Below are positions 33,977 to 43,841 of a DNA stretch of 64,000 nucleotides, piece after piece; the stretch's first letter is position 1, and each line of letters begins with the position of its first letter. Where the stretch lies: the NCBI RefSeq assembly GCF_004137355.1, contig NZ_SDVB01000170.1, positions 62,001 to 126,000 of the forward strand. The letters run 5' to 3'. This DNA is from Ciceribacter ferrooxidans (GTDB taxonomy: Bacteria > Pseudomonadota > Alphaproteobacteria > Rhizobiales > Rhizobiaceae). A program made the position numbers and the translations under genes. The notes beneath the pieces are model-generated. The model did not search any database. It was not told where the DNA came from and saw only the letters and a program-made list of their open reading frames with translations.

Positions 33977-34840
33977 TCAAATCGCAGTCTTTTCCGCAAT
34001 GTCGAAAAAGGCCTGACGAATGCTTCGCGATACTTCGCCGGGATGGCCGTTGGCGACGGTGTGTCCGTCGATCTCGACCACAGGAAAGCAGATGCTGGTC
34101 GCTGCCGTCACGAAGACTTCACGCGCCTCCAGCATCTCCTCACGGGAGAACCTGCGTTCGACGATCCGCACCCCGAGCTTGTCGGCGACGTCCATCAGCG
34201 TCGTGCGGGTAATGCCCCGCAGGATTCCGGGGTCTGCCGGACGGGTGACGAGCAGGCCCTCCTTGTCGACGATCCACACATTGGTCGCCGCCCCTTCGGT
34301 CACCATGCCGTCGCGGTCGATGTAGATCGCCTCCTGTGCACCTGCCTCCTTCGCCTGCTGGCGGGCGAGGACATTCGGCAGAAGCCCGACCGTCTTGACG
34401 TCGACGCGCTCCCAGCGGTTGTCGGGAAGCGTGATCGCCTTGATGCCGTTGGCGTTCTTCGCGGCGATGATCTCCGGATTGGTACTCTTGGCCGTCGCCA
34501 CCAGGGTCGCGGGCGTATCCGCAGCGGGAAAGACGTGGTCGCGCCGCGCGGCACCGCGGGTGACCTGCAGATAGAAGAGGCCGTTGCGCACGCGGTTGCG
34601 CCGCAGCACTTCGCGGATGACCTGGACCAGCGCCGCCCGCGCCATCGGCGGCTTGATCCGGATCTCCGACAGCGAGCGGTCGAGACGGTCGAGATGGCGG
34701 GTGAGATCCACGATCACGCCGTGACGCACTTCGCAGACCTCGTAGACACCGTCGGCGAACTGGTAGCCGCGGTCCTCGATATGGACGCCCGCCTCGCCGT
34801 GGTTGACGTAGCGGCCATTGACATAGGCAATTCTCGGCAT
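33977..34840 (-). CDS. dat: D-amino-acid aminotransferase (fold-type IV PLP enzyme)
   Basis: 287 residues. Fold-type IV features: GEAGVHIEDRGYQFADGVYEV near residues 14-34, with the RGYQFADGVYE block common to D-amino-acid transaminases, the LQVTRGAARRDHVFP loop, and the late GILRGITRTTLMDVA phosphate-binding stretch. It swaps amino groups between D-amino acids and keto acids, giving for example D-glutamate or D-alanine for peptidoglycan. A branched-chain aminotransferase role is less likely given length and motifs. Just downstream of trkA on the same strand, with 21 bases between. Confidence 0.87.
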   Translation of the reverse strand: MPRIAYVNGRYVNHGEAGVHIEDRGYQFADGVYEVCEVRHGVIVDLTRHLDRLDRSLSEIRIKPPMARAALVQVIREVLRRNRVRNGLFYLQVTRGAARRDHVFPAADTPATLVATAKSTNPEIIAAKNANGIKAITLPDNRWERVDVKTVGLLPNVLARQQAKEAGAQEAIYIDRDGMVTEGAATNVWIVDKEGLLVTRPADPGILRGITRTTLMDVADKLGVRIVERRFSREEMLEAREVFVTAATSICFPVVEIDGHTVANGHPGEVSRSIRQAFFDIAEKTAI

Positions 34841-34861
34841 GATCGGTGGAACTCCGGGCGA

Positions 34862-36238
34862 TCAGAAATACTGGATGGAAACGCGGAACATCTGCTCGAC
34901 GTCGCGGATCGCGGCAGCCGTGACGAAGAGCACCACGCGGTCCTTGGTCTTGATCCTCGTGTTGCCGTCCGGCCGCAGGACCGCGCCGTCGCGATAGATC
35001 GCGCCGATGCGCATGCCTTCCGGCAGGTCGAGATCGCGGAACGGCCGTCCGACGAGCGGCGAGGTCTCGAGCGCCTCCGCCTCGATCACCTCCGCCGCGC
35101 CCTTCTGCACGGCGTAGACCGAGCGGATACGACCCTTGCGGACGTGCTGGAGCACGCGCGAAATGGTGACGGCGCGCGGATTGATATAGGCGTCGATGCC
35201 GATCGAGGTCGTCAGGTCCTGATAGGACGGATCGTTGATCAGGATCATCCCCGACTTGCAGCCGAGACGCTTTGCCATCGCGGCGCTCAGCACGTTGGTC
35301 TGGTCGCTGTTAGTCAGCGCCACCATGAGGTCGGCATCCTGGATGTTCGCCTGCATGAGGATATTCTGGTCGAGCGCCGAACCGTGCAGCACGATCGCGT
35401 GCCGCAGCTGGTCGGACACCGATACAGCTCGCTCGCGGTCGCCTTCGATGATCTTTACTTTTATCTTCGGCTGCATCTCGTCGATGGTCCGCGCAACGTA
35501 ATAGCCGATGTTGCCGCCGCCGGCGATGACGATGCGGCCGGCCTCCTGCTCCTCGTGTCCGAAGAGGCCGAGGGTGCGGCGGATGTGATCCCGCTGGCAG
35601 ATGACGTAGGCGAGGTCGCCGACCAGGAGCTGGTCGGTCGAACGGACGACGTGGAGCCTGCCGTTGCGATAGATCGCAGTGACGGTCGCCATCAGGTCGG
35701 GGAAGAGCTGGCTCAGCTGGTGCAGCGGCGTGTTGACGACCGGGCAGTCTTCCATGCACTCGATCGCCACCATCGCGATGTGGTCGTCGGCAAAACGCGC
35801 GACATCGTTCGCGCCGGGGAACGAGATGCGCCGCAGCACCATCTTGCCCACCTCGATCTCGGGGGAGATCGTGACGTCGATCGGCATGTTGTCGCGGCTG
35901 AAGAGGTCTGAATACTCGGGGCGAAGATAGCTCTGCGAGCGGATGCGGGCGATCTTCGTCGGCACGTTGAAGAGGGAATGGGCCACCTGGCAGGCGACCA
36001 TGTTGATCTCGTCGTAGAGGGTCACGGCAATGATCATGTCGGCCTGGTCGGCACCGGCCTTGGCGAGCACGTCCGGGTGGGCGCCGTGGCCCACATAGCC
36101 GCGCACGTCGAGCGCCTCGGTGATGTGACTGATCAGCGACGCCGAGGTATCGATCACGGAGACATCATTGTCTTCCTGGGACAGACGTTCCGCGATCCCG
36201 TAGCCCACCTGCCCCGCGCCGCAAATGATGACTTTCAT
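34862..36238 (-). CDS. trkA: Trk potassium uptake system NAD-binding subunit TrkA
   Basis: 458 residues with two RCK-N/RCK-C pairs, the normal TrkA layout. The first nucleotide motif is VIICGAGQVGYGIAERLSQEDNDVSVID, the second IVIAGGGNIGYYVARTIDEMQPKIKVKIIEGD. Cytosolic regulatory ring that gates TrkH-type potassium channels in response to NAD(H)/ATP; the channel gene is not in this window. In rhizobia trkA follows ntrX, as here, with a 51-base gap, and the two may share transcription. Confidence 0.95.
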   Translation of the reverse strand: MKVIICGAGQVGYGIAERLSQEDNDVSVIDTSASLISHITEALDVRGYVGHGAHPDVLAKAGADQADMIIAVTLYDEINMVACQVAHSLFNVPTKIARIRSQSYLRPEYSDLFSRDNMPIDVTISPEIEVGKMVLRRISFPGANDVARFADDHIAMVAIECMEDCPVVNTPLHQLSQLFPDLMATVTAIYRNGRLHVVRSTDQLLVGDLAYVICQRDHIRRTLGLFGHEEQEAGRIVIAGGGNIGYYVARTIDEMQPKIKVKIIEGDRERAVSVSDQLRHAIVLHGSALDQNILMQANIQDADLMVALTNSDQTNVLSAAMAKRLGCKSGMILINDPSYQDLTTSIGIDAYINPRAVTISRVLQHVRKGRIRSVYAVQKGAAEVIEAEALETSPLVGRPFRDLDLPEGMRIGAIYRDGAVLRPDGNTRIKTKDRVVLFVTAAAIRDVEQMFRVSIQYF

Positions 36239-36289
36239 GATGCCTCTTTCGACGGATGTGATGCCGGCGGCACGAGCCGCTGGACTCGC

Positions 36290-37654
36290 TTATACGCCAA
36301 GAGACTTCAGCTTTCGATGGAGCGCGGAACGCTCCATGCCGACGAATTCCGCGGTGCGCGATATGTTGCCGCCGAAGCGGTTGATCTGGGCGATCAGGTA
36401 GTCACGCTCGAACATCTCGCGTGCTTCACGCAGCGGCAACGTCATGATGTGGGTGTCGTTGCGCGCCGAGACCTTCGGCAGCATGTCGGAGAGGTCCTGC
36501 GGCAGCATCTCGGCGGTGATCGGCGAATCGGGACCGTCGCCGTGGGCAAGAATCATCAGCCGCTCGATATTGTTGCGGAGCTGACGGATGTTGCCCGGCC
36601 AGTCGTTCGCCTGCAGCACCGCCATCGCATCCTCGCCGATCCTGCGCGGACGCACGCCGGCCTGCTCGCAGATCTGGCGCATGTACATGTCGACCAGGAA
36701 GGGAATGTCCTCTCGCCGTTCGGCAAGCGCCGGCACCTTGATCGGCACCACAGCCAGCCTGTGGAAGAGATCCTCGCGGAAGCGTCCCTCGGCAATCTGG
36801 TTTTCGAGGTTATAGGCCGTCGACGAGATGATGCGGACGTCCACCTTCACGCGCTTCGAGCCGCCGACGCGCTCGAACTGCTGTTCGACCAGCACGCGCA
36901 GGATCTTGTTCTGCGTCTCGCGCGGCATCTCGCCGATCTCGTCGAGATAAAGAATGCCGCCATGGGCTTCCTCCAGCGCGCCGATGCGGCGCGGCTGGCC
37001 GGGCGACCCCTCGGTGCCGAAAAGGGCGATTTCCATCCGGTCCGGCGTGATCGCGGCGGCGTTCAGCGTGACGAAGGGACCACCGACGCGGGTCGAACGC
37101 TTGTGGATCATCCGCGCCACCAGTTCCTTGCCGGAACCGGAGGGGCCGAAGATCATGATGCGGCTATTCGTCGGGGCGACCTTGTCGATCGTCTGGCGCA
37201 GCTGCGAGACGGCGACCGAGGTGCCGATCAGCTCGGCGGTGTCGCCGGCGCGCTTCTTCAGCTCGGAGACCTCGCGCTTCAGCTTCGAGTTTTCGAGTGC
37301 CCGCTCAGCGATCAGGATCAGCCGGTCGGCCTTGAACGGCTTCTCGATGAAATCGAAGGCGCCGCGCTTGATCGCCGAGACCGCCGTCTCGATGTTACCG
37401 TGGCCGGAAATCATCACGACCGGAAGCTCGGGATGACGGGTCCTGATCTCGTCGAGCAGTGACAGTCCGTCGAGCCGGCTGCCCTGCATCCAGATATCGA
37501 GGAAGACCAGCCGCGGCACGCGATCGGAAATCGCCGCCAACGCACTGTCCGCGTCATGGGCCGTGCGGGTCTCGTGGCCCTCGTCGCTCAGGATGCCCGA
37601 GACGATTTCGCGGATGTCTTCTTCGTCGTCGACTACAAGAATGTCAGAGGCCAT
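36290..37654 (-). CDS. ntrX: Nitrogen assimilation response regulator NtrX
   Basis: 454 residues: a receiver domain with phospho-acceptor D53 (LVFLDIW), an AAA+ domain with Walker A GPSGSGKE and LYLDEIGEMP, and a Fis-type HTH at the end (NISRTAEFVGMERSALHRKLKSLGV). The sigma-54 contact loop GAFTGA is missing; the region reads FGTEGSPGQPRRIGALEE. That is characteristic of NtrX proteins, which need not act through sigma-54. It overlaps ntrY by 11 bases and is phosphorylated by NtrY. Regulates nitrogen metabolism and, in some alphaproteobacteria, respiration and envelope genes. Confidence 0.95.
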   Translation of the reverse strand: MASDILVVDDEEDIREIVSGILSDEGHETRTAHDADSALAAISDRVPRLVFLDIWMQGSRLDGLSLLDEIRTRHPELPVVMISGHGNIETAVSAIKRGAFDFIEKPFKADRLILIAERALENSKLKREVSELKKRAGDTAELIGTSVAVSQLRQTIDKVAPTNSRIMIFGPSGSGKELVARMIHKRSTRVGGPFVTLNAAAITPDRMEIALFGTEGSPGQPRRIGALEEAHGGILYLDEIGEMPRETQNKILRVLVEQQFERVGGSKRVKVDVRIISSTAYNLENQIAEGRFREDLFHRLAVVPIKVPALAERREDIPFLVDMYMRQICEQAGVRPRRIGEDAMAVLQANDWPGNIRQLRNNIERLMILAHGDGPDSPITAEMLPQDLSDMLPKVSARNDTHIMTLPLREAREMFERDYLIAQINRFGGNISRTAEFVGMERSALHRKLKSLGV

Positions 37655-39911
37655 GGACCTTTTCCTTGTCACCTTCACCTGCGGCGGGAACGACTGCATC
37701 GAGGCGCGGCAGGACGATCCTGATCATGGCCCCTCGCCCGTGGTCGAACTCCGCCGGCGCGTCATGCAATTCGAGCTGACCGCCGTGTTCTTCGATAATC
37801 TTCTTCACGATGGCGAGCCCGAGCCCCGTGCCCTTCTCGCGCATCGTCATGTATGGCTCCAGGATGCGGTGGCGGTTCTCGACCGGCAGACCGCGCCCGT
37901 TGTCGATGACGTCGACGACGAAACTGTCCTGGCCCTCGTCATAGGCCGAGCGCACCAGCACCTTGCCGCCCCGCCGCTCTTCGGCCGGCACGGCCTCGAT
38001 GGCCTCCACCGCGTTCTTGATGAGATTGCCGACCGCCTGCCCGAGCATGCGGGCATCGAAGCTGCCTTCGAGCGGCTTGTCACCGAACTCGCGCAAAAAG
38101 GTTACGTCATTGTTACCCATCTCGCGCAAGAAGACGGCATCGCGCAGAATGTGCCTGAGATCGGACCGCTGCTTCGCCGGCTTTGGCATGCGGGCGAAGG
38201 CGGAAAACTCGTCCACCATGCGGCCGATATCCTCGACCTGCCGGACGATCGTATCCGTGCACTGGTCGAAGACGGCGCGGTCGTTCTCGTCGATCTGCCG
38301 ACCGTAGCGGCGCTTGATCCGCTCCGCCGAAAGCTGGATCGGCGTCAGCGGGTTCTTGATCTCGTGAGCGATGCGGCGCGCCACGTCGGCCCAGGCGGTC
38401 GAACGCTGCGCGATGACGAGATCGGTGATGTCGTCGAGCGTGATGACGTAGGCGTCGGCGGCGCCGCGGGTCTCCTCGCGGGTCACCTGCACGCTCAGCG
38501 TCCGCTCCTTGCCGCCGCGGATCAGGTTGATCTGCTGACGGTATTCGCCGCGGTGGCGCACCGCCGCCTCCGCCATCACCCGATCGATCTCGGGGGCGAT
38601 CACCGAGAGCTTCTTGCCGACGATCTCTTCGGACGACTGGGCGAGGAAATACTCCGCCGACGGATTGACAATGGTGATGACGCCGTCGTCCTCGACACCG
38701 ATCACGGCCGCCGTGACGCCCGACAGCACCGCCTCGATGAAGCGGCGACGATCATCGACTTCGTCCTTGGCTTCCAGGATTTCGTCGCGCTGGGTGCGGA
38801 TCTGCGAGATCATCTTGTTGAAGGTGAGCGACAGGCTGCCGACGTCGCCATCGGCGGAGCGGACGGGAACGACGACGTTGAAATTGCCGGAGGCGACGTT
38901 GTCGGCAGCACTGATCAGCAGACGAATCGGCCGGACGATGCGGTCGGCGATCGCGATCGCCGTCCAGATCGCGGCGAGCAGGACGATGAGCGCGAAACCG
39001 AGATAGAGGACGGCGAACGCGATCTGCAGCGAAGTGCGGCCGGCCTCCATCGCCTTGTATTCGGCGGTGTTGTCCTCCATCAGCCGCATCGCCGCCATCA
39101 CCTTCGGGTCGACGGCGCGGATCGTGTAGAGGAAGGTGCCGGAGATGGAATCGAGCTTGATGATCGCGCCGACGAGATTGGTCACGCCCGGGGGGATCAG
39201 TGTCGGCTGGCCGGCAGCCGCGCTTTCGAGCGCGTCCTTCGGGATTGCCGGCAGGGGCTTGTCGGTCTTGATCTCCGCCTGGGTGATCGCCGAACCGTCC
39301 TGACGCACGAGGAAAGCGCCCAGCATGCCGCGCCCCTTCGCCTGGCGGGTCATCAACTGCACAAAACCGGTGCGGTCGAGGAAGAAGAGCGCGCGGTTGC
39401 GGTCGAGGTCGTTCGCCATCGAAATGGTCTGGCCCTGCAGGTAGCTCGCATTCTCGAGCATGTAGGCCTGCGCGACGTCCATCGACGAACTGACGATCGA
39501 TTGCGTCCGGATCGAAAACCAGCGATCGAGGCCGACGTTCAACGTGATGCTGGCGAAGATGGCGACGAGGATGGCGGGCGTGATCGCGACCACGGAAAAG
39601 AGCGCCACGATGCGGACATGCAGCCGGGCCGCCGCGCGGCCGCGCGTTCGCGCCCTCACAAGGCGACTGACCTCGCGTCCGATGAGGAACATCAGGCCGA
39701 CGACGAACAGCGAGTTCAGAACGGCCGACGCGATGAGGACATTGGAGGTCGGCTCAATCGGCGTCAGCCCGAGCAGGACCGGCAGCGTGAAGACGGCGCA
39801 AGCGAGCGCGCCACCGGCGAGGACGAGACCGGGCAAAGCAAAGGACGCGCGGCGGTCGTTCGCCAGTGCGGCGTCACTCTCCGCCACGGGATCGATCCTT
39901 CGGCTGTCCAT
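37644..39911 (-). CDS. ntrY: Sensor histidine kinase NtrY
   Basis: 755 residues. Membrane helices lie at about 27-50, 57-78 and 100-122, then a periplasmic domain of about 170 residues, another helix near 295-320, a HAMP segment (RPIRLLISAADNVASGNFNV), a PAS domain (ERRRFIEAVLSGVTAAVIGV-like region), HisKA with H516 in [16 protein letters not shown], and HATPase motifs NAVEAIE, DNGRGLP and GTGLGLAIV. Partner of NtrX, whose start it overlaps. The likely signal is nitrogen status or redox. The opposite strand is open over nearly its whole length, which is a codon-bias shadow. Confidence 0.95.
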   Translation of the reverse strand: MDSRRIDPVAESDAALANDRRASFALPGLVLAGGALACAVFTLPVLLGLTPIEPTSNVLIASAVLNSLFVVGLMFLIGREVSRLVRARTRGRAAARLHVRIVALFSVVAITPAILVAIFASITLNVGLDRWFSIRTQSIVSSSMDVAQAYMLENASYLQGQTISMANDLDRNRALFFLDRTGFVQLMTRQAKGRGMLGAFLVRQDGSAITQAEIKTDKPLPAIPKDALESAAAGQPTLIPPGVTNLVGAIIKLDSISGTFLYTIRAVDPKVMAAMRLMEDNTAEYKAMEAGRTSLQIAFAVLYLGFALIVLLAAIWTAIAIADRIVRPIRLLISAADNVASGNFNVVVPVRSADGDVGSLSLTFNKMISQIRTQRDEILEAKDEVDDRRRFIEAVLSGVTAAVIGVEDDGVITIVNPSAEYFLAQSSEEIVGKKLSVIAPEIDRVMAEAAVRHRGEYRQQINLIRGGKERTLSVQVTREETRGAADAYVITLDDITDLVIAQRSTAWADVARRIAHEIKNPLTPIQLSAERIKRRYGRQIDENDRAVFDQCTDTIVRQVEDIGRMVDEFSAFARMPKPAKQRSDLRHILRDAVFLREMGNNDVTFLREFGDKPLEGSFDARMLGQAVGNLIKNAVEAIEAVPAEERRGGKVLVRSAYDEGQDSFVVDVIDNGRGLPVENRHRILEPYMTMREKGTGLGLAIVKKIIEEHGGQLELHDAPAEFDHGRGAMIRIVLPRLDAVVPAAGEGDKEKVHGL

Positions 39912-40075
39912 CTCAAATCACTTCCCGCCCGCCGGGGCCAATATCAGCGCTGTGCGCACCACAGAGGAAACAGTTTCGTCCGAACGGACGAACGAAACGG
40001 CCTGAGCGGACTCGCGCCGTGTCGTGACTTTTGAGCAACGTATTGTGGCGAAATTGCAACGGCAGTCGGCGGGTG

Positions 40076-41527
40076 TCAAGCCGACCGGGAGCTCCTGTAG
40101 ACCGATACGCCGAGCTCGCGAATCTTCTTTCTGAGCGTATTGCGATTGAGGCCGAGCAGGTCCGCAGCCTTGATCTGGTTGCCGCGGGTCGCCGTCAGCG
40201 CCGCCAGGATGAGCGGATACTCCATCTCCGTCAGCACGCGATCATAGAGGCCGGCCGGCGGCAAACCATCGCCAAAGCTGGCGAAATAGCTGCGCATGTT
40301 CTCTTCGACCGCCTGTGCGATGGTCATCGGTCCTGATGCGACGCTCGCCTTGGTGATCGGGCTGTCGGCAATGTCGGAGCGCAGTTCGGATTCGATGATT
40401 TCCCGGGTGATGACATCCTGTGGATAAAGCGCCATCAGGCGGCGGACGAGGTTCTCCAGCTCGCGGACGTTGCCGGGCCACGCGTAGGATTTCATGACTT
40501 CGAGCGCTTCCTGGTCAAAGCGCTTCGAATCAAGACCCTGTCGCTCGCCCTCCTGGATGAAGTGGCGGACGAGGTCCGGGATGTCTTCGGCACGGTCCCT
40601 CAGCGGCGGCAGACGCAGCGGCACGACGTTGAGGCGGTAGTAGAGGTCCTCGCGGAAGAGGCCCTGGTTGATCGACTGCTTCAGGTCCTTGTTCGTCGCC
40701 GCCACGATCCGGACGTCGGTGCGGATCGGCGTGCGACCGCCGACGGTCGTGTATTCGCCCTGCTGGAGAACGCGCAGGAGGCGCGTCTGCGCATCCATCG
40801 GCATGTCGCCGATCTCGTCGAGGAAGAGCGTACCGCCCTCGGCCTGCTCGAAGCGGCCCGTCGAGCGCGTCTGCGCGCCGGTGAAGGCGCCCTTCTCGTG
40901 ACCGAAGAGCTCCGACTCGATGAGGTCGCGCGGGATCGCCGCCATGTTGATCGCGACGAAGGGACCGTTGCGGCGCTTGCCGTAGTCGTGCAGCGCGCGC
41001 GCCACGAGCTCCTTGCCGGTACCGGACTCGCCGGTAATCATCAGCGTGAGGTCGGTCTGCATGAGCCGCGCGAGAACGCGGTAGATCTCCTGCATGGCGG
41101 CCGAACGCCCGACCAGCGGCATGCCGTCCTGCACGTCATCGTCGACACGGGCCGGCTTTTTCTTCGGCTCCGCAAGCGCGCGGCCAATGATGGCGATCAG
41201 TTCGGTCAGATCGAACGGTTTCGGCAGGTAGTCATAGGCGCCGCGCTCGGATGCCTTGATCGCCGTCATGAAGGTGTTCTGCGCACTCATCACCAGAACC
41301 GGCAGATCGGGCCTTGCCTTCTTGATGCGCGGCAAGAGGTCGAAGGCGTTCTCGTCCGGCATGACCACGTCGGTGACGACGAGATCGCCCTCGCCGGCCG
41401 AAACCCAACGCCAGAGCGTCGCCGCATTGGAGGTAATCCGGACGTCGTATCCCGCCCGCGTCAGTGCCTGATTGAGCACCGTGCGGATGGCGGCATCATC
41501 GTCAGCAACAAGGATGGTGGCAGTCAT
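40076..41527 (-). CDS. ntrC: Nitrogen regulation response regulator NtrC
   Basis: 483 residues from MTATILV. Receiver with acceptor D53 ([10 protein letters not shown]), AAA+ sigma-54 activation domain with Walker A GESGTGKE (166-173), an intact GAFTGA loop (213-218) and [10 protein letters not shown], and a Fis HTH ending [25 protein letters not shown]. So unlike NtrX it can activate sigma-54 promoters such as glnII and nitrate genes. The start codon shares one base with the ntrB stop (TGATG). 164 bases separate it from ntrY downstream. Confidence 0.96.
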   Translation of the reverse strand: MTATILVADDDAAIRTVLNQALTRAGYDVRITSNAATLWRWVSAGEGDLVVTDVVMPDENAFDLLPRIKKARPDLPVLVMSAQNTFMTAIKASERGAYDYLPKPFDLTELIAIIGRALAEPKKKPARVDDDVQDGMPLVGRSAAMQEIYRVLARLMQTDLTLMITGESGTGKELVARALHDYGKRRNGPFVAINMAAIPRDLIESELFGHEKGAFTGAQTRSTGRFEQAEGGTLFLDEIGDMPMDAQTRLLRVLQQGEYTTVGGRTPIRTDVRIVAATNKDLKQSINQGLFREDLYYRLNVVPLRLPPLRDRAEDIPDLVRHFIQEGERQGLDSKRFDQEALEVMKSYAWPGNVRELENLVRRLMALYPQDVITREIIESELRSDIADSPITKASVASGPMTIAQAVEENMRSYFASFGDGLPPAGLYDRVLTEMEYPLILAALTATRGNQIKAADLLGLNRNTLRKKIRELGVSVYRSSRSA

Positions 41528-42666
41528 CAGAGGCTTCCTGTGGAGTTCGCCGGAGTTGCGTCTTCGAGTGCGACACCCCGGGAGACGGGCATCAGCACGC
41601 GGAAAGTCGTGCGGTTCGACTGGCTGTCGCATTCGACGATGCCACCGTGACCGCCGATGATCTTCGCGACAAGCGCGAGACCGAGCCCCGATCCGTTCGT
41701 CTTCGTGGTGATGAAGGGATCGAAGAGATGCGGCAGCAGGTCGGCGGGAACACCCGGACCATTGTCATGCACGCAGAATTCGAGCGGCAGCGAAATTTTC
41801 TCGCGCGAGCCGGCGACCGAGAGGCGGATGCCGGGGCGGTAGGCGGTCGTCAGCTGGATTTCTCCGTCGGCACGGTCGCCGATCGCCTCGGCCGCGTTCT
41901 TGACGAGGTTGAGGAACACCTGCACCAGTTGATCGCGATTGGCGTAGACGGGCGGCAGCGACGGATCGTAGCTCTCGGTGATCTTGATGTCGCGGGCAAA
42001 GCCCGCCTTGGCGATCGCCTTTACGTGGTCGAGCACCGAATGGATGTTGATCGGCTGCCGGTCCACCGGCCGCTCGTCGGAGAAGACCTCCATGCGGTCG
42101 ACCAACGAGACGATGCGGTCGGTCTCGTCGCAAATGAGGCGTGTCAGCGCCCGGTCCTCGTCGGTCACCGAGCTTTCCAGAAGCTGTGCCGCGCCGCGAA
42201 TGCCGGAAAGCGGGTTCTTGATCTCGTGCGCCAGCATCGAGGCGAGCCCCGTCACCGAACGGGCGGCGGCGCGGTGGGTCAGCTGACGATCGATCTTGTC
42301 GGCCATCGAACGCTCCTGGAACACCACGACCACGGAGCCCGGATCGCTCACCACCGGGGCGACGTAGAGGTCGACCAGCTTGTCCTCGCCGAGCCGCGGC
42401 GAACTGAGGTCGACACGGTATTCGTTGACGGGTGCCCGCCGCTCCCGCACCTGGTCGATCAGGGCGAGCAGCGGGCTGCCGAACGGGATCAGGCTCGCCA
42501 CCTGATGGCGGGCGAGATGGCTGGCGCTCGCGCCGAAGAAGGACTCCGCCTCCCAGTTGGCGAAGGTGACGAAGCCTTCGGCATCGACGAGGATCACCGG
42601 GTTCTGGATGGCGTTGAGGACGGTCAGGGCCAGACCGTTGTCCCGGGTTTCCTGCGGTTGCGACAT
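41527..42666 (-). CDS. ntrB: Nitrogen regulation sensor histidine kinase NtrB
   Basis: 379 residues and no membrane helix, as expected for the soluble kinase/phosphatase that PII protein controls. PAS domain at about 12-115 ([29 protein letters not shown]), H147 in [21 protein letters not shown]-box [11 protein letters not shown], and G-boxes DNGPGVP and GSGLGLALV. Phosphorylates NtrC when nitrogen is short. The start overlaps the dusB stop by one base and its stop overlaps the ntrC start by one base, so all three are translationally coupled. Confidence 0.96.
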   Translation of the reverse strand: MSQPQETRDNGLALTVLNAIQNPVILVDAEGFVTFANWEAESFFGASASHLARHQVASLIPFGSPLLALIDQVRERRAPVNEYRVDLSSPRLGEDKLVDLYVAPVVSDPGSVVVVFQERSMADKIDRQLTHRAAARSVTGLASMLAHEIKNPLSGIRGAAQLLESSVTDEDRALTRLICDETDRIVSLVDRMEVFSDERPVDRQPINIHSVLDHVKAIAKAGFARDIKITESYDPSLPPVYANRDQLVQVFLNLVKNAAEAIGDRADGEIQLTTAYRPGIRLSVAGSREKISLPLEFCVHDNGPGVPADLLPHLFDPFITTKTNGSGLGLALVAKIIGGHGGIVECDSQSNRTTFRVLMPVSRGVALEDATPANSTGSL

Positions 42667-43649
42667 CAGGCGGCCTCCTGCCGGTCGTTTCTCTCGCTCG
42701 CCGCCGCTTCGAGCGCGCGAGACAGGGCCGCGACGACGAAACGGGGATCGCGGGCGGTCATGATCTCGGCCTTGCGGGCCGGCGCAAGGCCCGCCGCGAA
42801 GCGTTCGAGATACCAGCCCAGATGCTTGCGGGCGTGGCGCAAGCCGACATCGGTCCCGTAATGCGCCAGCATCATCTCGTAGTGTTCGACGGCGATCGCG
42901 GCGATCTCCGTCCGCTCGGGTGCAGGGGCGCCGGCAACTACGCCGGCGAGCCAAGGCCGCCCCTGACAGGCACGCCCGACCATGACCGCATCGGCGCCGG
43001 AACGCCTCAGGATTTCCTCGGCGTCCTCGCTGCTCGAAACGTCGCCGTTGGCGATCAGCGGGATCCTTACCGCTTCGCGCACTGCGGCGATCGCATCCCA
43101 GTCTGCGCGGCCCTCGTAGAACTGCATGCGGGTGCGGCCGTGGATGGTGACGAGCTGGATGCCGGCTCGTTCGGCGCGCGCGGCGATCTCCGGCGCGTTG
43201 ATCGAATTCTCGTCCCAGCCGAGCCGCATCTTCAGCGTCACGGGAACGCTCACCGCCTTGACCGTCGCCTCGATCAGCGAGAGCGCATGGTCGGGGTCGC
43301 GCATCAGCGCCGAACCGGAATAGCCGCCGATCACCTTCTTGGCCGGGCAACCCATGTTGATGTCGATCACGTCGGCGCCGTTGGCCTCGGCGATCCGCGC
43401 CGCTTCGGCCATCCAATGCGCCTCGCGGCCGGCAAGCTGGACGACATGCGGGCGCGCCTCGCCGTCGCGCAGCCGCATCCAGGATTCGGCCGCATTCAGC
43501 ACCAGTTCCCGGCTCGCCACCATCTCGGTGACGACGAGCCCCGCCCCGAAGCGCCACGCGAGCTGACGGAACGGCAGGTCGCTCACCCCGGACATCGGTG
43601 CCAGCGCAACGCGATTGCGGACGGTCACCGGCCCGATCTGAAACGGCAT
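42666..43649 (-). CDS. dusB: tRNA-dihydrouridine synthase (DusB/NifR3)
   Basis: 327 residues from MPFQIG. FMN-dependent TIM-barrel enzyme that reduces uridines in tRNA D-loops. Signature [25 protein letters not shown], then [23 protein letters not shown] with the catalytic cysteine, [11 protein letters not shown], and [13 protein letters not shown]. Called nifR3 in older rhizobial work because it heads the ntrBC operon. Its stop overlaps the ntrB start by one base. Divergent from ispDF with about 190 bases between, which should hold both promoters. Confidence 0.95.
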   Translation of the reverse strand: MPFQIGPVTVRNRVALAPMSGVSDLPFRQLAWRFGAGLVVTEMVASRELVLNAAESWMRLRDGEARPHVVQLAGREAHWMAEAARIAEANGADVIDINMGCPAKKVIGGYSGSALMRDPDHALSLIEATVKAVSVPVTLKMRLGWDENSINAPEIAARAERAGIQLVTIHGRTRMQFYEGRADWDAIAAVREAVRIPLIANGDVSSSEDAEEILRRSGADAVMVGRACQGRPWLAGVVAGAPAPERTEIAAIAVEHYEMMLAHYGTDVGLRHARKHLGWYLERFAAGLAPARKAEIMTARDPRFVVAALSRALEAAASERNDRQEAA

Positions 43650-43841
43650 GTGAAGCGCTCTGGATTGCAAATGATTATCTTTCAGGCACGGATCGGATTT
43701 GCACTATTTTTAGCCAGCCTTGAACGGCTTGCCAAGCGAAAACCGCCGGACGGAACAAAAATTCGGCGCGCTCTGGAAATCTTGGCGCCGACGCTCTACT
43801 GCTCCCTTACGTGTTATTTGTGTCAGGAACAATCTCCGCGA

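Noticed and set aside
37563-40034. A plus-strand open frame of over 800 codons antisense to ntrY
   Set aside because: Its frame mirrors the third-position GC bias of ntrY; the product is rich in R, D, H and A with no domain, and ntrY on the minus strand has every expected motif.
43680-43715. A sigma-54-like GGCACG ... TTTGCA arrangement in the dusB-ispDF gap
   Set aside because: The GG to GC spacing is 14 bases, not the required 10, so it does not fit a -24/-12 promoter.
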